Shown: positions 25,801 to 34,426 of the stretch, one piece after another | Numbering within the stretch: position 1 is the first letter of the stretch | Layout of the letters: each line of letters opens with the position of its first letter | Source: Sphingomonas tagetis | Lineage (GTDB): Bacteria > Pseudomonadota > Alphaproteobacteria > Sphingomonadales > Sphingomonadaceae | Direction of reading: 5' to 3' | DNA length: 64,000 bases | Assembly (NCBI RefSeq): GCF_024211275.1 | Contig: NZ_JAMLDX010000002.1 | Span: 310,001-374,000, forward strand | Position numbers and translations under genes: made by a program | Notes under the pieces: generated by a model | Databases searched by the model: none | Told to the model about the DNA's origin: nothing | The model's input: only the letters and a program-made list of their open reading frames with translations

Positions 25801-26379
25801 ATGGGCGCATCGAAAGCGATCCGAAAGATGCTGCTGCTCCCCCTCCTGCTCCTCGCCGCCTGCTCGCCCGAACAGGACTTCCCGCCGCGCGTGATCGAGC
25901 CGCGCCGGTTCGAGGAAGACGCCCCGCGCGGCGAGACTCTGATGAAGCGCGCGCTGCTGACGATGCACAACACCGCCCGCCTCTCCGCCCGCGTCCCCGA
26001 ACTCGCCTGGGACGACGCGCTGGCCCGCGACGCCACTGCCTATGCCCGCGAGCTCGCCCGCCGCGGCGTGTTCGAACATTCAAAGCAGCCGCGCGGCAAC
26101 CCGCCACAGGGCGAGAATCTCTGGACCGGCACGCACGGCGCCTATCGCTATGACGAAATGGCGCAGCACTGGATCGACGAGCAGCGCTTCTTCGTGAACA
26201 ATCCCATCCCGAACGTCAGCCGCAGCGGCAAGTTCGGCGATGTCGGCCACTACACCCAGATCGTGTGGCGCTCGACCACGCGAGTCGGCTGCGGTTTCGC
26301 CAGCAACCGCCGCGACGACTATCTCGTCTGCCGCTACACGCCGGCAGGCAATGTGTTCGGTCAGCGCGCGCTGCCGTAA
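25801..26379 (+). CDS. CAP-domain (SCP/PR-1) lipoprotein
   Basis: 192 residues. Lipoprotein signal peptide with lipobox LAAC, then a CAP domain: MHNTARLSARVPELAWDDAL, the first His in VFEHS, GENLWTG, and GHYTQIVWRSTTRVGCGFA near 150-170 carrying the second His and Glu-region of the CAP cavity. Bacterial CAP proteins are envelope or secreted proteins of mostly unknown function. Divergent from hemW with 12 bases between the starts, and followed 81 bases later by the exported-enzyme operon. Confidence 0.9.
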   Translation: MGASKAIRKMLLLPLLLLAACSPEQDFPPRVIEPRRFEEDAPRGETLMKRALLTMHNTARLSARVPELAWDDALARDATAYARELARRGVFEHSKQPRGNPPQGENLWTGTHGAYRYDEMAQHWIDEQRFFVNNPIPNVSRSGKFGDVGHYTQIVWRSTTRVGCGFASNRRDDYLVCRYTPAGNVFGQRALP

Positions 26380-26389
26380 TCGGGCCAAT

Positions 26390-26415
26390 TACCTTATGAC
26401 GAAGGGTAGTTACCC
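26390..26415. promoter_or_regulatory. Candidate operator: three TACC/GGTA half sites
   Basis: TACCTT (26390-26395), AAGGGTA (26402-26408) and TACCC (26411-26415) form two adjoining inverted repeats, including the perfect 12-base palindrome GGGTA-GT-TACCC at 26404-26415. The site ends 45 bases before the start of the four-gene exported operon. No regulator gene is adjacent, and I cannot assign a protein to it. Confidence 0.35.
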
Positions 26416-26460
26416 GCCGCGGGCCTAGCCTCACAGGCCCGGACAAGGTTCAATCGCGGC

Positions 26461-28392
26461 ATGAGCCGCCCATCTTCGACCGATCCGCTCGGCCTCACCG
26501 CCGCTATCACTCGCCGTGACTTCTTCAACGGCACGCTCGCCGCCTCAGGCGCCGCGCTGCTCGCCGGCTGCGGCAAGACCGCCGACGGGTCTGCCTCGCT
26601 CGCCCCCTCCGGCTCGGCCTGGACCGGCTATGGCGGCGTCGGCGATTACGCCTGGTCGAACGGCAACACCCAGGCGGTAGCAGACGCCGCGCACGGCATT
26701 CGCGACCGCCGCTATCCCGACATCTCGCAGCGGCCGATCGACGAGGACGTCGACATGGTGGTGGTCGGCGGCGGCTTTTCCGGCATGACCGCGGCCTATG
26801 AATTCACCAAGCGCGCCGGCGCGGGCAAGACCTGCCTTCTCCTCGACAATCACCCGGTGATGGGCGGCGAGGCCAAGCAGAACGAGTTCGACGTCGACGG
26901 CCGCCACCTCACCGCACCGCAGGGCTCGAACGGCCAGATCATTCCCGGCCCCAATTATGTGAGAGGCAGCTTCAACGACGGCCTCTACGACGTCTATACC
27001 GATTACTACGCCGAGTTCGGCCTGCCCGGAAAATACGAGATGGAACCGCTCGCCGGCGGCGCCGAGAAATACAATCTCCCCGACTATCACTTCTCCCCGA
27101 TGGCCCCGGCCTATGAGAAAGCCTATCAGACCGGCTATCACTTCGCCGGCAAGGGCTGGGTCAAGGACCCGACCAAGGACGGTTTCGCCGGCACACCCTG
27201 GCCCGCCAACGTCCAGAAGGAACTCGACGATTTCGTCCACAACCGTCGCGACGTGCTGTCCGACATGGACGGCGCCGAAGCGTGGCTCGACACCGTCACT
27301 TATTACGACCTGTGCGACAAGCTCGGTTACGGCAAGCAAGTCCGCGACTACATCGACCCCTATATGGCGGTCGCCAATTTCGGCGTCGGCGGGAGCGGCG
27401 TGTCGGCCTATGCCGCCAAGCGGCTGTGGTTGCCCGGCACCCGGAACAAGCGCGACAAGCCCCGGCCCGCGACCGATATCGGCCTCGTCTCCTTCCCCGG
27501 CGGCAACAGCGCGATCCTGCGCACGATGGTCGCAAAGGCGATCCCCGGCGCGATCAAGGGCGACGGCAAGATCGCCGATGTCGCGCAACAGCCGATCGAC
27601 TTCACCAAACTCGACCGCCCCGGCGCGCCCTTGCGCATCCGCCTCGGCTCGATCGCGATCGACGTGCGTCACGACGGCGACCCGGCCAAGGCCGAAACCG
27701 TCATCGTCAGCTATGTCCGCGACGGCAACATCCGCCGCGTGCGCGCCAAATCGGTGGTCATGGCCTCGGGCGGCTGGGTCAACCGCAACATCTGTTCCGA
27801 CCTCAGCGACACCCACCGCGCCGCTTATGCCGAGTTCCGGCACGGCCCGGTGATGGTCGCCAACATCGCGCTGCGGCACTGGCGCTTCTTCGACAAATTG
27901 GGCTTCACCAATGTCCGCTGGTTCCAGGGACTCGGCTGGCACGCCTGCGTCCGCCGCAACGTCGCGTTCGGCAGCACCACGCCGCTGACGCCCGACGACC
28001 CCACCGTGCTCACGCTCTACATCCCGTTCCTCCACACCCATCTGCCCGCCGCGCAGCAGGGTCCGGCGGCACGGCAGCAACTGTTCGCCACCAGCTATGC
28101 CGATTTCGAAACGCAGATCCGCACGCAGATGACCGAGATGTTCGGCGGTACCGGCTTCGACGCGAAGCGCGACATCGCCGGCATCGTGCTCAACCGCTGG
28201 GGCCATGCTTTTTGCGCGCCGCAGCCCGGCTTCTTCAAGGGCCGCGACGGCAACCCGCCGCCGCCCGAAGTGCTGCGCAAGCCGCATGGCCGCATCGTCT
28301 TCGCCCATTCCGAATTGCAGGGGCTGATGAGCGCGGCCTACGGCATGCACGAGGCGCATCGCGGCGCCGGCCAGGCGCTGGGGATGATCTGA
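26461..28392 (+). CDS. Tat-exported FAD/NAD(P)-binding oxidoreductase, spermidine dehydrogenase (SpdH)-like
   Basis: 643 residues. The N terminus has a Tat motif ITRRDFFNG (Arg18-Arg19) and a lipobox LLAGC (Cys37), so it is a Tat-exported lipoprotein. A Rossmann FAD loop VVVGGGFSGMTAA lies near 99-111, followed by DNHPVMGGEAKQNEF, a stretch typical of SpdH, the spermidine dehydrogenase of Pseudomonas. The C-terminal half repeats the flavoprotein oxidoreductase pattern (IVLNRWGHAFCAP). Likely oxidises an amine in the periplasm, perhaps a polyamine, but the substrate is inferred from family only. First gene of an operon; its TGA overlaps the next ATG by one base. Confidence 0.85.
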   Translation: MSRPSSTDPLGLTAAITRRDFFNGTLAASGAALLAGCGKTADGSASLAPSGSAWTGYGGVGDYAWSNGNTQAVADAAHGIRDRRYPDISQRPIDEDVDMVVVGGGFSGMTAAYEFTKRAGAGKTCLLLDNHPVMGGEAKQNEFDVDGRHLTAPQGSNGQIIPGPNYVRGSFNDGLYDVYTDYYAEFGLPGKYEMEPLAGGAEKYNLPDYHFSPMAPAYEKAYQTGYHFAGKGWVKDPTKDGFAGTPWPANVQKELDDFVHNRRDVLSDMDGAEAWLDTVTYYDLCDKLGYGKQVRDYIDPYMAVANFGVGGSGVSAYAAKRLWLPGTRNKRDKPRPATDIGLVSFPGGNSAILRTMVAKAIPGAIKGDGKIADVAQQPIDFTKLDRPGAPLRIRLGSIAIDVRHDGDPAKAETVIVSYVRDGNIRRVRAKSVVMASGGWVNRNICSDLSDTHRAAYAEFRHGPVMVANIALRHWRFFDKLGFTNVRWFQGLGWHACVRRNVAFGSTTPLTPDDPTVLTLYIPFLHTHLPAAQQGPAARQQLFATSYADFETQIRTQMTEMFGGTGFDAKRDIAGIVLNRWGHAFCAPQPGFFKGRDGNPPPPEVLRKPHGRIVFAHSELQGLMSAAYGMHEAHRGAGQALGMI

Positions 28393-29723
28393 TGGACCGC
28401 CGCAACGTCCTCGCCGGCCTCGGCAGCTTGCCCCTCATCGGCGCCGCGCAACCGCAAGCCGCCCCGCCGCCCACGCTCCTCATCCGCAACGTACACCTGT
28501 TCGACGGCACCGGCAGCCCGCGCCAGCCGCGCAACGTCCGCGTCACCGGCAACAGGATCGACGCCGTCTCATCCGGCGACATCGCAATCCCCGCCGGCGC
28601 CACGGTGATCGACGGCGCCGGCAACACGCTGATTCCCGGCCTGACCGACGCGCACTGGCATATGGGCGCGGTCAAGGGCGTGCCGTGGATGGGCACCGAC
28701 GACGCGGTCGGCATCGCCACCATCTTCAAGGACGCCGAATTCCAGCTAATGCGCGGCTTCACCACCGTCCGCGACACCGCCGGGGCCGTGTTCGGGATCA
28801 AGGCGGCGATCGATCGCGGCATCATGCCCGGCCCGCGCTGTTTCCCCAGCGGCGCGGCGATCTCGCAGACCTCGGGCCATGCCGATACGCATCCCGCCAG
28901 CGAGATCCCGGTGGCGCTCGGCGGCGAGCCCTCGGCGCTGGCGATGCGCGGCATGACGGCGGTGGCCGACGGCGTCCCCGCCGTGCTCGCCGCGACGCGG
29001 CTCCAGCTCAAGCGCGGCGCGAGCCAGATCAAGATCATGGCCGGCGGCGGCGTCACCACCGATTACGACCCGATCGACGTGGTCCAGTACACGCCCGAGG
29101 AATTGCGCGCGATCGTCCAGGCGGCGACCGACTGGGGCACCTATGCCTGCGCCCATGCCTATACCCCCGCCGCGATCCGCCGCTGCCTCGAAGCCGGCGT
29201 CATCTCGATCGAGCATGGCCATTCGCTCGACGACGCCACCGCCGCGCTGATGGCCGCCAAGGGCGCCTGGCTCTCGACTCAACCGTTCGAGCGCGGCGAC
29301 AACATCCTGACCGAGGAACAGCGCGCCAAGGCCGAGGAATCAATCGGCGCGGGCGGCTGGCAGGCCAGCACGCGGCTCGCGAAAAAGCACGGCGTCCGCA
29401 TCGCCTTCGGCACCGACCTGTTCGCCCGCACGCGCGAATCGCGCACCGAAAACGCCATGCTCCCGCGCCTCGGCGCCTTCTTCCCCAACGCCGAAGTGCT
29501 GCGCATGGCCACCTCCGGCAATTGCGAATTGTTCGCCCGCAGCGGCAAGCGCTCGACCTACCGCGCCGCGCCGCTGGGCGTCGTCAAGGAAGGCGCATGG
29601 GCCGACATGCTGCTGGTGCGCGGCAACCCGCTGGACGACCTGCGCCTGCTCGAAGACTACGCCCGCAACCTGCTGGTGATCGTCAAGGACGGCGTGGTGC
29701 ACAAGAACGTGATGAGCGCGTGA
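28392..29723 (+). CDS. Exported metal-dependent amidohydrolase (imidazolonepropionase/prolidase-like)
   Basis: 443 residues. The N terminus MDRRNVLAGLGSLPLIGAA followed by AQAAPPP reads as a Tat-type signal peptide. The amidohydrolase TIM barrel has DAHWH (His88, His90), KIMAGGG with the candidate carboxylated Lys, CAHAYT, EHGHSLD and GTDLFA (final Asp), so the binuclear metal site is complete. Relatives include Xaa-Pro dipeptidases and organophosphate-acid anhydrolase-type enzymes. It follows the SpdH-like gene with a TGATG overlap and precedes the esterase with a GTGA overlap. Confidence 0.9.
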   Translation: MDRRNVLAGLGSLPLIGAAQPQAAPPPTLLIRNVHLFDGTGSPRQPRNVRVTGNRIDAVSSGDIAIPAGATVIDGAGNTLIPGLTDAHWHMGAVKGVPWMGTDDAVGIATIFKDAEFQLMRGFTTVRDTAGAVFGIKAAIDRGIMPGPRCFPSGAAISQTSGHADTHPASEIPVALGGEPSALAMRGMTAVADGVPAVLAATRLQLKRGASQIKIMAGGGVTTDYDPIDVVQYTPEELRAIVQAATDWGTYACAHAYTPAAIRRCLEAGVISIEHGHSLDDATAALMAAKGAWLSTQPFERGDNILTEEQRAKAEESIGAGGWQASTRLAKKHGVRIAFGTDLFARTRESRTENAMLPRLGAFFPNAEVLRMATSGNCELFARSGKRSTYRAAPLGVVKEGAWADMLLVRGNPLDDLRLLEDYARNLLVIVKDGVVHKNVMSA

Positions 29724-30574
29724 AACGCCTCGCTTCCCTGTTCGCTGCCCTCGCCGCTACGGGTAGCGCCACCGCGCAACAGGCCGCACCAGCCCCACCG
29801 CGCTACGCCATGCCCGCCACGCATGTCTGGGACATGAAGTCCGACACCGGCAAGACCTACCGCATCATGGTCTCCTATCCGGAAACCGAAGCACCGGCGT
29901 CCGGCTTCCCGGTGCTCTACGTCCTCGACGGCAATGCCAGCTTCGCCGCCTTTGCCGAGACGCGGCGCGTGCAGGAATGGCAGCAGGTCGGCAAGGCGAT
30001 CGTCGTCGGCGTCGGCTACCCGACCGACCAGCCCTATGCCGAAGCGCGCAACGAAGACTTCATCGTGATGGACAAGCCCCCGCCCGGCAAGCGGCTGGGC
30101 CGGACCGGCGGCAAGACCGGACGCGACGAATTTCTCGATTTCCTGACCGGCAGGCTGCGCGCCGAAATCGCCACCCGCTACAAGACCAATCCCGACCGCC
30201 AGTCGCTGTTCGGCCACTCGTTCGGCGGGCTGTTCGCGCTCCACGCGCTCTACACCCGGCCGCAAGCCTTCCATTCGCTGATCGTCGCCAGCCCCTCGCT
30301 CGAGCTCGACGAGGGCGTGCTACGCGACGAGCGCGATTTTACCGCACGCCTGACCAGTGGTAAGGTCGGCAAGACGAGCCGCCTGATGGTGATTGTAGGC
30401 GAGCGCGACGTGGACGACGATCCCGAACCGGCGCGCGCGCTTGCGGCGCGGATGGAGCAACTCTCGAGCTACGGCCTGCGCACGCGTTATCGCAGCTATG
30501 CGGTGGAAGGGCACATGTCGGTGCCGGCGCGCTCGGTAACCGACGTTCTGCGCTTCGTATTCGAACAAAGGTGA
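29720..30574 (+). CDS. Exported alpha/beta hydrolase (IroE/Fes-type esterase)
   Basis: 284 residues starting at GTG 29720. Signal peptide ending near ATAQ (residue 20). The fold of trilactone/enterochelin-type esterases is seen: FPVLYVLDGNASF near 63-75, the nucleophile GHSFGGLFALHAL (Ser167), Asp in GERDVDDDP near 225 and a C-terminal His in EGHMSVP. Such enzymes cleave esters or small peptides in the periplasm. It overlaps both neighbours by four bases, making a compact operon. Confidence 0.86.
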   Translation: MKRLASLFAALAATGSATAQQAAPAPPRYAMPATHVWDMKSDTGKTYRIMVSYPETEAPASGFPVLYVLDGNASFAAFAETRRVQEWQQVGKAIVVGVGYPTDQPYAEARNEDFIVMDKPPPGKRLGRTGGKTGRDEFLDFLTGRLRAEIATRYKTNPDRQSLFGHSFGGLFALHALYTRPQAFHSLIVASPSLELDEGVLRDERDFTARLTSGKVGKTSRLMVIVGERDVDDDPEPARALAARMEQLSSYGLRTRYRSYAVEGHMSVPARSVTDVLRFVFEQR

Positions 30575-31131
30575 GTGAACGCGTAATGACCGACCAGCCG
30601 ACCAAGCTCAGCCGCCGCGGCGCGCTTGCCGCCGCCGGCACCTGTTTCGCGATGCTGAGCCAGCGCGCGCTCGCGGCCGAGACGGTGGTGACCGCACCCC
30701 GTCCGCTCAAGCCCACCTGGACCAAGGACAGCGAGATCGAGGGCCTCAAGGAGGTCAAGGGCATCCACCAGGGCAAGGGTGCCGGCAAGATCAAGTGGTT
30801 CCGCTTCGCCAACGAACCCTGGCCCGCACATTTCATGATCTACGACCTCGAACCGGGCGCCAGCGAAGGCGTCCACACCCACTTCCTCGACGACCACAAC
30901 AAGGAAGGCGCGTTCGACGAATATTATTACATCATGTCCGGATCGGGCCAGATGGAGATCGACGGCAAAGTCGTGCCGGTGAAGGCCGGCGACCACATCC
31001 ACACCCCGCTCGAGGTCGCGCACGGCGTCGAGAACACCCACCCCACCGAACGCCTGCGCGTGTTCCTGACCTTCATCGCCCGCGCGGGGAAGCCCTATCC
31101 GCTGCCGGGCGAAAAGCCGAAGATGGGGTAA
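30571..31131 (+). CDS. Exported cupin-domain protein
   Basis: 186 residues from GTG 30571 (an ATG at 30586 gives 181 residues and has a better-placed GGTGAG). The N terminus LSRRGALAAAGTCF with a following ALAAE looks like a Tat signal. The cupin has EGVHTHFLDDHNKEGAFDEYYY (first metal motif with two His and a Glu) and AGDHIHTPLEVAHG (second, His). Small cupins of this kind act as isomerases, dioxygenases or binders of small molecules. Last gene of the operon, followed by a BIME-like repeat. Confidence 0.83.
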   Translation: MSERVMTDQPTKLSRRGALAAAGTCFAMLSQRALAAETVVTAPRPLKPTWTKDSEIEGLKEVKGIHQGKGAGKIKWFRFANEPWPAHFMIYDLEPGASEGVHTHFLDDHNKEGAFDEYYYIMSGSGQMEIDGKVVPVKAGDHIHTPLEVAHGVENTHPTERLRVFLTFIARAGKPYPLPGEKPKMG

Positions 31132-31150
31132 TCCCTCACCACCCTCCCAT

Positions 31151-31257
31151 CGTCATCCCGGCCTTGTGCCGGGATCCACCGGGAGGCAAGCGATGAGCGA
31201 GAGGTTCAAAACACAGAGCTGGGGCACAGTGGATCCCGGCACGAGGCCGGGATGACG
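31151..31257. repeat. BIME-like pair of CATCCCGGC palindromic repeats
   Basis: Two inverted copies (31151-31179 and 31229-31257) of a 29-base unit whose core is ATCCCGGC-N5-GCCGGGAT, separated by 49 bases. They lie in the 150-base convergent gap between the cupin and rdgB genes. A related unit sits at 46411. Both units can fold alone or with each other and may end transcription in both directions. Confidence 0.8.
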
Positions 31258-31282
31258 GTTGTGAGTTAATTCGCGTCAGGCC

Positions 31283-31912
31283 TCAAAACACCGCCGCCAC
31301 CAGCTGCCCGAACGCATCCGCCCGATGGCTCATCGCATGCTTGGCCTCGGGCGCCATCTCGCCGAACGTCTGCTCATGCCCGTTCGGCAGAAACATCGCG
31401 TCGTAGCCGAACCCGTTGCCCCCACGCGGCGGCCACACCAACGTCCCGTCGACACGCCCCTCGAACCACTCGACATGCCCATCGGGCCACGCCAGCGCCA
31501 GCGCACACACGAAATGCGCGTCGCGCGGCACGTCCGGCCCCTTTTCGGCGATATTCTTCTCGACCAGCGCCATCGCCAGCCCGAAATCCTTGGACGGCCC
31601 CGCCCAGCGCGCCGAAAAGATCCCCGGCTCGCCGCCCAGCGCCTCGACGCACAACCCCGAATCGTCCGCCAGCGCCGGCAGCCCCGACAGGTCCGCCGCC
31701 TGCAGCGCCTTCAGCTCGGCATTGGCGACGAAGGTCGTCCCCGTCTCGTCCGGCTCGGGCAGGTCGAGCGAGGCCGCCGACACCGGTTCGACGCCGAACG
31801 GCGCGAGCAGCGCCCTGATCTCGCGCACCTTGCCCTCGTTATGGCTGGCGATCACCAGCTTGCCCGGCGCGAGCTTGCGGATCGCCTGCGGGACCTCGCC
31901 CTCCCCGCTCAC
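31283..31912 (-). CDS. rdgB: XTP/dITP diphosphatase
   Basis: 209 residues starting at GTG 31912. [14 protein letters not shown] near 18-31, [29 protein letters not shown] near 62-90 and the later [22 protein letters not shown] are diagnostic of the HAM1/RdgB family. It removes deaminated purine nucleotides from the pool. The GTG overlaps the TGA of rph by four bases; rph-rdgB is a common pair. Confidence 0.96.
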   Translation of the reverse strand: MSGEGEVPQAIRKLAPGKLVIASHNEGKVREIRALLAPFGVEPVSAASLDLPEPDETGTTFVANAELKALQAADLSGLPALADDSGLCVEALGGEPGIFSARWAGPSKDFGLAMALVEKNIAEKGPDVPRDAHFVCALALAWPDGHVEWFEGRVDGTLVWPPRGGNGFGYDAMFLPNGHEQTFGEMAPEAKHAMSHRADAFGQLVAAVF

Positions 31913-32625
31913 CGCCCGACCGCCTTCAACTGCGCCGCGAAGATGTCGTTGCACCCGATCCGCGCCAGCCGCAGCAGCCGCAGCAGCCCTTCCTCGTCGT
32001 AACACGCGCCTTCCGCGGTCGCCTGCGCCTCGGCGATCTTGCCGTCCGAGAGCAGCACGAAATTGGCGTCGGCATCGGCATCGCTGTCCTCGGGATAGTC
32101 GAGGTCGAGCACCGGCGTGCCCTTGTAGATGCCGCAGCTCACCGCCGCGACCTGCTGGATGATCGGATCGCTGGTCAGCGCGCCCGAGGCGAGTAGCTTG
32201 TCCACCGCCAGCCGCAGCGCGACCCACGCGCCACTGATCGACGCGGTGCGCGTGCCGCCATCGGCCTGGATCACGTCGCAATCGAGCGTGATCTGCCGCT
32301 CGCCGAGCGCGGTCAGGTCGGTCACAGCGCGCAGGCTGCGCCCGATCAGCCGCTGAATCTCCTGCGTCCGCCCCGACTGCTTGCCCTTGGCGGCTTCACG
32401 GCTCCCACGCGTATGCGTCGCGCGCGGCAGCATGCCATATTCCGCCGTCACCCAGCCCTGCCCCTTGCCGCGCAGGAACGGCGGCACGCGCTCTTCCACG
32501 CTGGCGGTTACCAGCACCTTGGTGTCGCCAAAGCCGATCAGCACCGATCCTTCGGCATGGACGGTGAAATTGGGTTCGATGCTGATGGGGCGCATCTGGT
32601 CGGGGGCGCGGCCGCTGGGGCGCAT
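31909..32625 (-). CDS. rph: Ribonuclease PH
   Basis: 238 residues. [37 protein letters not shown] near 62 and [16 protein letters not shown] near 115 are standard RNase PH motifs. It trims the 3' ends of tRNAs phosphorolytically. ATG 32625 follows AGGAG by eight bases. Its start is 106 bases from hrcA on the other strand; rph/hrcA divergence is common in alphaproteobacteria. Confidence 0.97.
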   Translation of the reverse strand: MRPSGRAPDQMRPISIEPNFTVHAEGSVLIGFGDTKVLVTASVEERVPPFLRGKGQGWVTAEYGMLPRATHTRGSREAAKGKQSGRTQEIQRLIGRSLRAVTDLTALGERQITLDCDVIQADGGTRTASISGAWVALRLAVDKLLASGALTSDPIIQQVAAVSCGIYKGTPVLDLDYPEDSDADADANFVLLSDGKIAEAQATAEGACYDEEGLLRLLRLARIGCNDIFAAQLKAVGR

Positions 32626-32695
32626 AATCGGAATCTCCTGAGGCTGTCGCAAGCGCACCTAGACCGCCCAAAGCCGGTGCGCCAGCCTCGCCAGC

Positions 32696-32723
32696 CTTGA
32701 GGTCGCCCGCAATCACGCTACAT
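32696..32723 (+). promoter_or_regulatory. Candidate RpoH promoter of hrcA-grpE
   Basis: CTTG at 32696-32699 and CTACAT at 32718-32723 are 18 bases apart, close to the alphaproteobacterial RpoH pattern CTTG-N17/18-CYTATNT. The GTG of hrcA is only eight bases past the -10, so a transcript from it would be almost leaderless. No CIRCE element is visible in the divergent gap. Confidence 0.4.
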
Positions 32724-32731
32724 CGTGTTCC

Positions 32732-33775
32732 GTGACCACCCCGCCGATCACCGAACTGACCGACCGCGCGCGCGACATCTTCCGCATCGTCGTCGAATCC
32801 TATCTCGAGGCCGGCCAGCCGGTCGGCTCGCGCACCATCTCGCGAGTCTCGACGCTCAACCTTTCCCCCGCCTCGATCCGCAACGTCATGCAGGACCTCG
32901 AGGAACTCGGCCTGCTCGCCTCGCCGCACACCAGCGCCGGCCGGATGCCGACCGAGATCGGCCTGCGCCTGTTCGTCGACGGCATGATGCAGGCGTCGGA
33001 ACCCTCGGCCGAGGAACGCGCCGCGATCGAATCGCGCGCCGGCCAGCACGGCCCGGTCGAGGAAGCGCTCGCCAGCACCACCGCCGCGCTCTCCGGCCTC
33101 TCCGCCTGTGCCGGTCTCGTGCTCGTACCAAAGGCAGAGCGTGTGCTGCGCCAGTTCGGTTTCGTCCCGCTCGGCCACGACCGTGCGCTCGCGGTGCTGG
33201 TCGGCGACGATGGATCGGTCGAGAACCGCGTGGTCGATCTGCCCCCCGGCATGCCCGCCGGCACGCTCGATCAGGCCGCCAACTACCTCACCGCAACGCT
33301 CGGCGGCCTGACCCTCAGCGAGGCGCGCTTGCGGCTCGAACGCCAGCTTCGCGACGAACGCGCCGCGCTCGACGCCGCCGCGCGCGCGCTGGTCGAGCGC
33401 GGCCTCGCGGTGTGGTCGCAGGATGGCGGCGACCGCCCGGTGCTGATCGTGCGCGGTCAGGCGCGGCTGATCGACACCGCCGCAGCCGACGATCTCGACC
33501 GCGTCAGCCAGTTGCTCGACGAGCTCGAGGGCAAGGAAGAGATCGCCCGCCTGCTCGACAGCGCGCGCGAGGGCGAGGCGACCCGCATCTTCATCGGATC
33601 GGAGAATAAATTGTTCGCGCTGTCGGGCTCGTCGGTGATCGCCAAGCCGGTCCGCGCGCTCGACGGCCGCGTGGTCGGCGTGGTCGGCGTGATCGGCCCG
33701 ACACGGTTGAACTATGCCCGCGTCGTGCCCATGGTGGATTTCACGGCAGCTACACTCGCCAGGCTATTGACCTGA
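32732..33775 (+). CDS. hrcA: Heat-inducible transcription repressor HrcA
   Basis: 347 residues from GTG 32732. The winged helix ELTDRARDIFRIVVESYLEAGQPVGSRTI at the N terminus and the GAF-like central domain are typical. HrcA represses groESL through the CIRCE element and is helped to fold by GroEL. It is followed by grpE, an operon seen widely in proteobacteria. Confidence 0.96.
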   Translation: MTTPPITELTDRARDIFRIVVESYLEAGQPVGSRTISRVSTLNLSPASIRNVMQDLEELGLLASPHTSAGRMPTEIGLRLFVDGMMQASEPSAEERAAIESRAGQHGPVEEALASTTAALSGLSACAGLVLVPKAERVLRQFGFVPLGHDRALAVLVGDDGSVENRVVDLPPGMPAGTLDQAANYLTATLGGLTLSEARLRLERQLRDERAALDAAARALVERGLAVWSQDGGDRPVLIVRGQARLIDTAAADDLDRVSQLLDELEGKEEIARLLDSAREGEATRIFIGSENKLFALSGSSVIAKPVRALDGRVVGVVGVIGPTRLNYARVVPMVDFTAATLARLLT

Positions 33776-33795
33776 ACCAGCAGAAAACAGGGACC

Positions 33796-34344
33796 ATGAT
33801 CGAAGAAGAAAAGACCGCGACGACCGAAGATCTTCGCCAGGAAACCGCCGACGAAGCCCCCGAAGTCGCCGAGCACGACCGCGTTGCCGAGCTCGAAGCC
33901 CAGCTCGCCGAAGCCCAGTCGGCGACGCTCTACGCCCGCGCCGAAGGGCAGAATCTGCTCCGCCGCGCGCAGAAGGAGGCCGAGGACGCCCGCGCCTATG
34001 CCGCGACCGGCTTCGCGCGCGACATCCTGTCCGTCGCCGACAATCTCGCCCGCGCGCTCTCGGCCATCCCCGAGGAACTGCGCGGCGACGAGAAGCTCAA
34101 GGGCCTCGTCACCGGCCTCGAAGCGACCGGCCGCGAGCTCGATTCGGTGTTCGCGCGCCACGGCATCTCGAAGATCGTCGCACTCGGCGAATCGCTCGAC
34201 CCCAACCGCCACCAGGCGATGATGGAAGTGCCCTCGGCCGATGCCGAGCCCGGCACGATCGTGCAGGAGATCCAGTCGGGCTACATGATCAAGGACCGCC
34301 TGCTGCGCCCCGCGCTGGTCGGCGTCGCCAAGAAGGCGGATTGA
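33796..34344 (+). CDS. grpE: Nucleotide exchange factor GrpE
   Basis: 182 residues: an N-terminal long helical dimer stalk (about 20-90, with NLLRRAQKEAEDARAYAATGFARDILSVADNLARAL) and a C-terminal beta domain (HQAMMEVPSADAEPGTIVQEIQSGYMIKDRLLRPALVGV). GrpE exchanges nucleotide on DnaK; dnaK-dnaJ are not in this window. RBS CAGGGA seven bases before the start. Confidence 0.97.
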   Translation: MIEEEKTATTEDLRQETADEAPEVAEHDRVAELEAQLAEAQSATLYARAEGQNLLRRAQKEAEDARAYAATGFARDILSVADNLARALSAIPEELRGDEKLKGLVTGLEATGRELDSVFARHGISKIVALGESLDPNRHQAMMEVPSADAEPGTIVQEIQSGYMIKDRLLRPALVGVAKKAD

Positions 34345-34358
34345 GCCGTTCGCGCGCC

Positions 34359-34380
34359 ACCTCCCCCGCCAGGGGGAGGT
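34359..34380. repeat. REP-like palindrome, possible terminator of grpE
   Basis: Perfect 9-bp stem ACCTCCCCC/GGGGGAGGT with a GCCA loop, followed on the plus strand by TTTC. Same core as the arms at 22473 and 22575. Fifteen bases after the grpE stop, so it probably ends the hrcA-grpE transcript. Confidence 0.65.
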
Positions 34381-34426
34381 TTTCAATCGCTAGCGCCCGC
34401 CGCGCGCTTGCCCTATCTCCCGCGCC

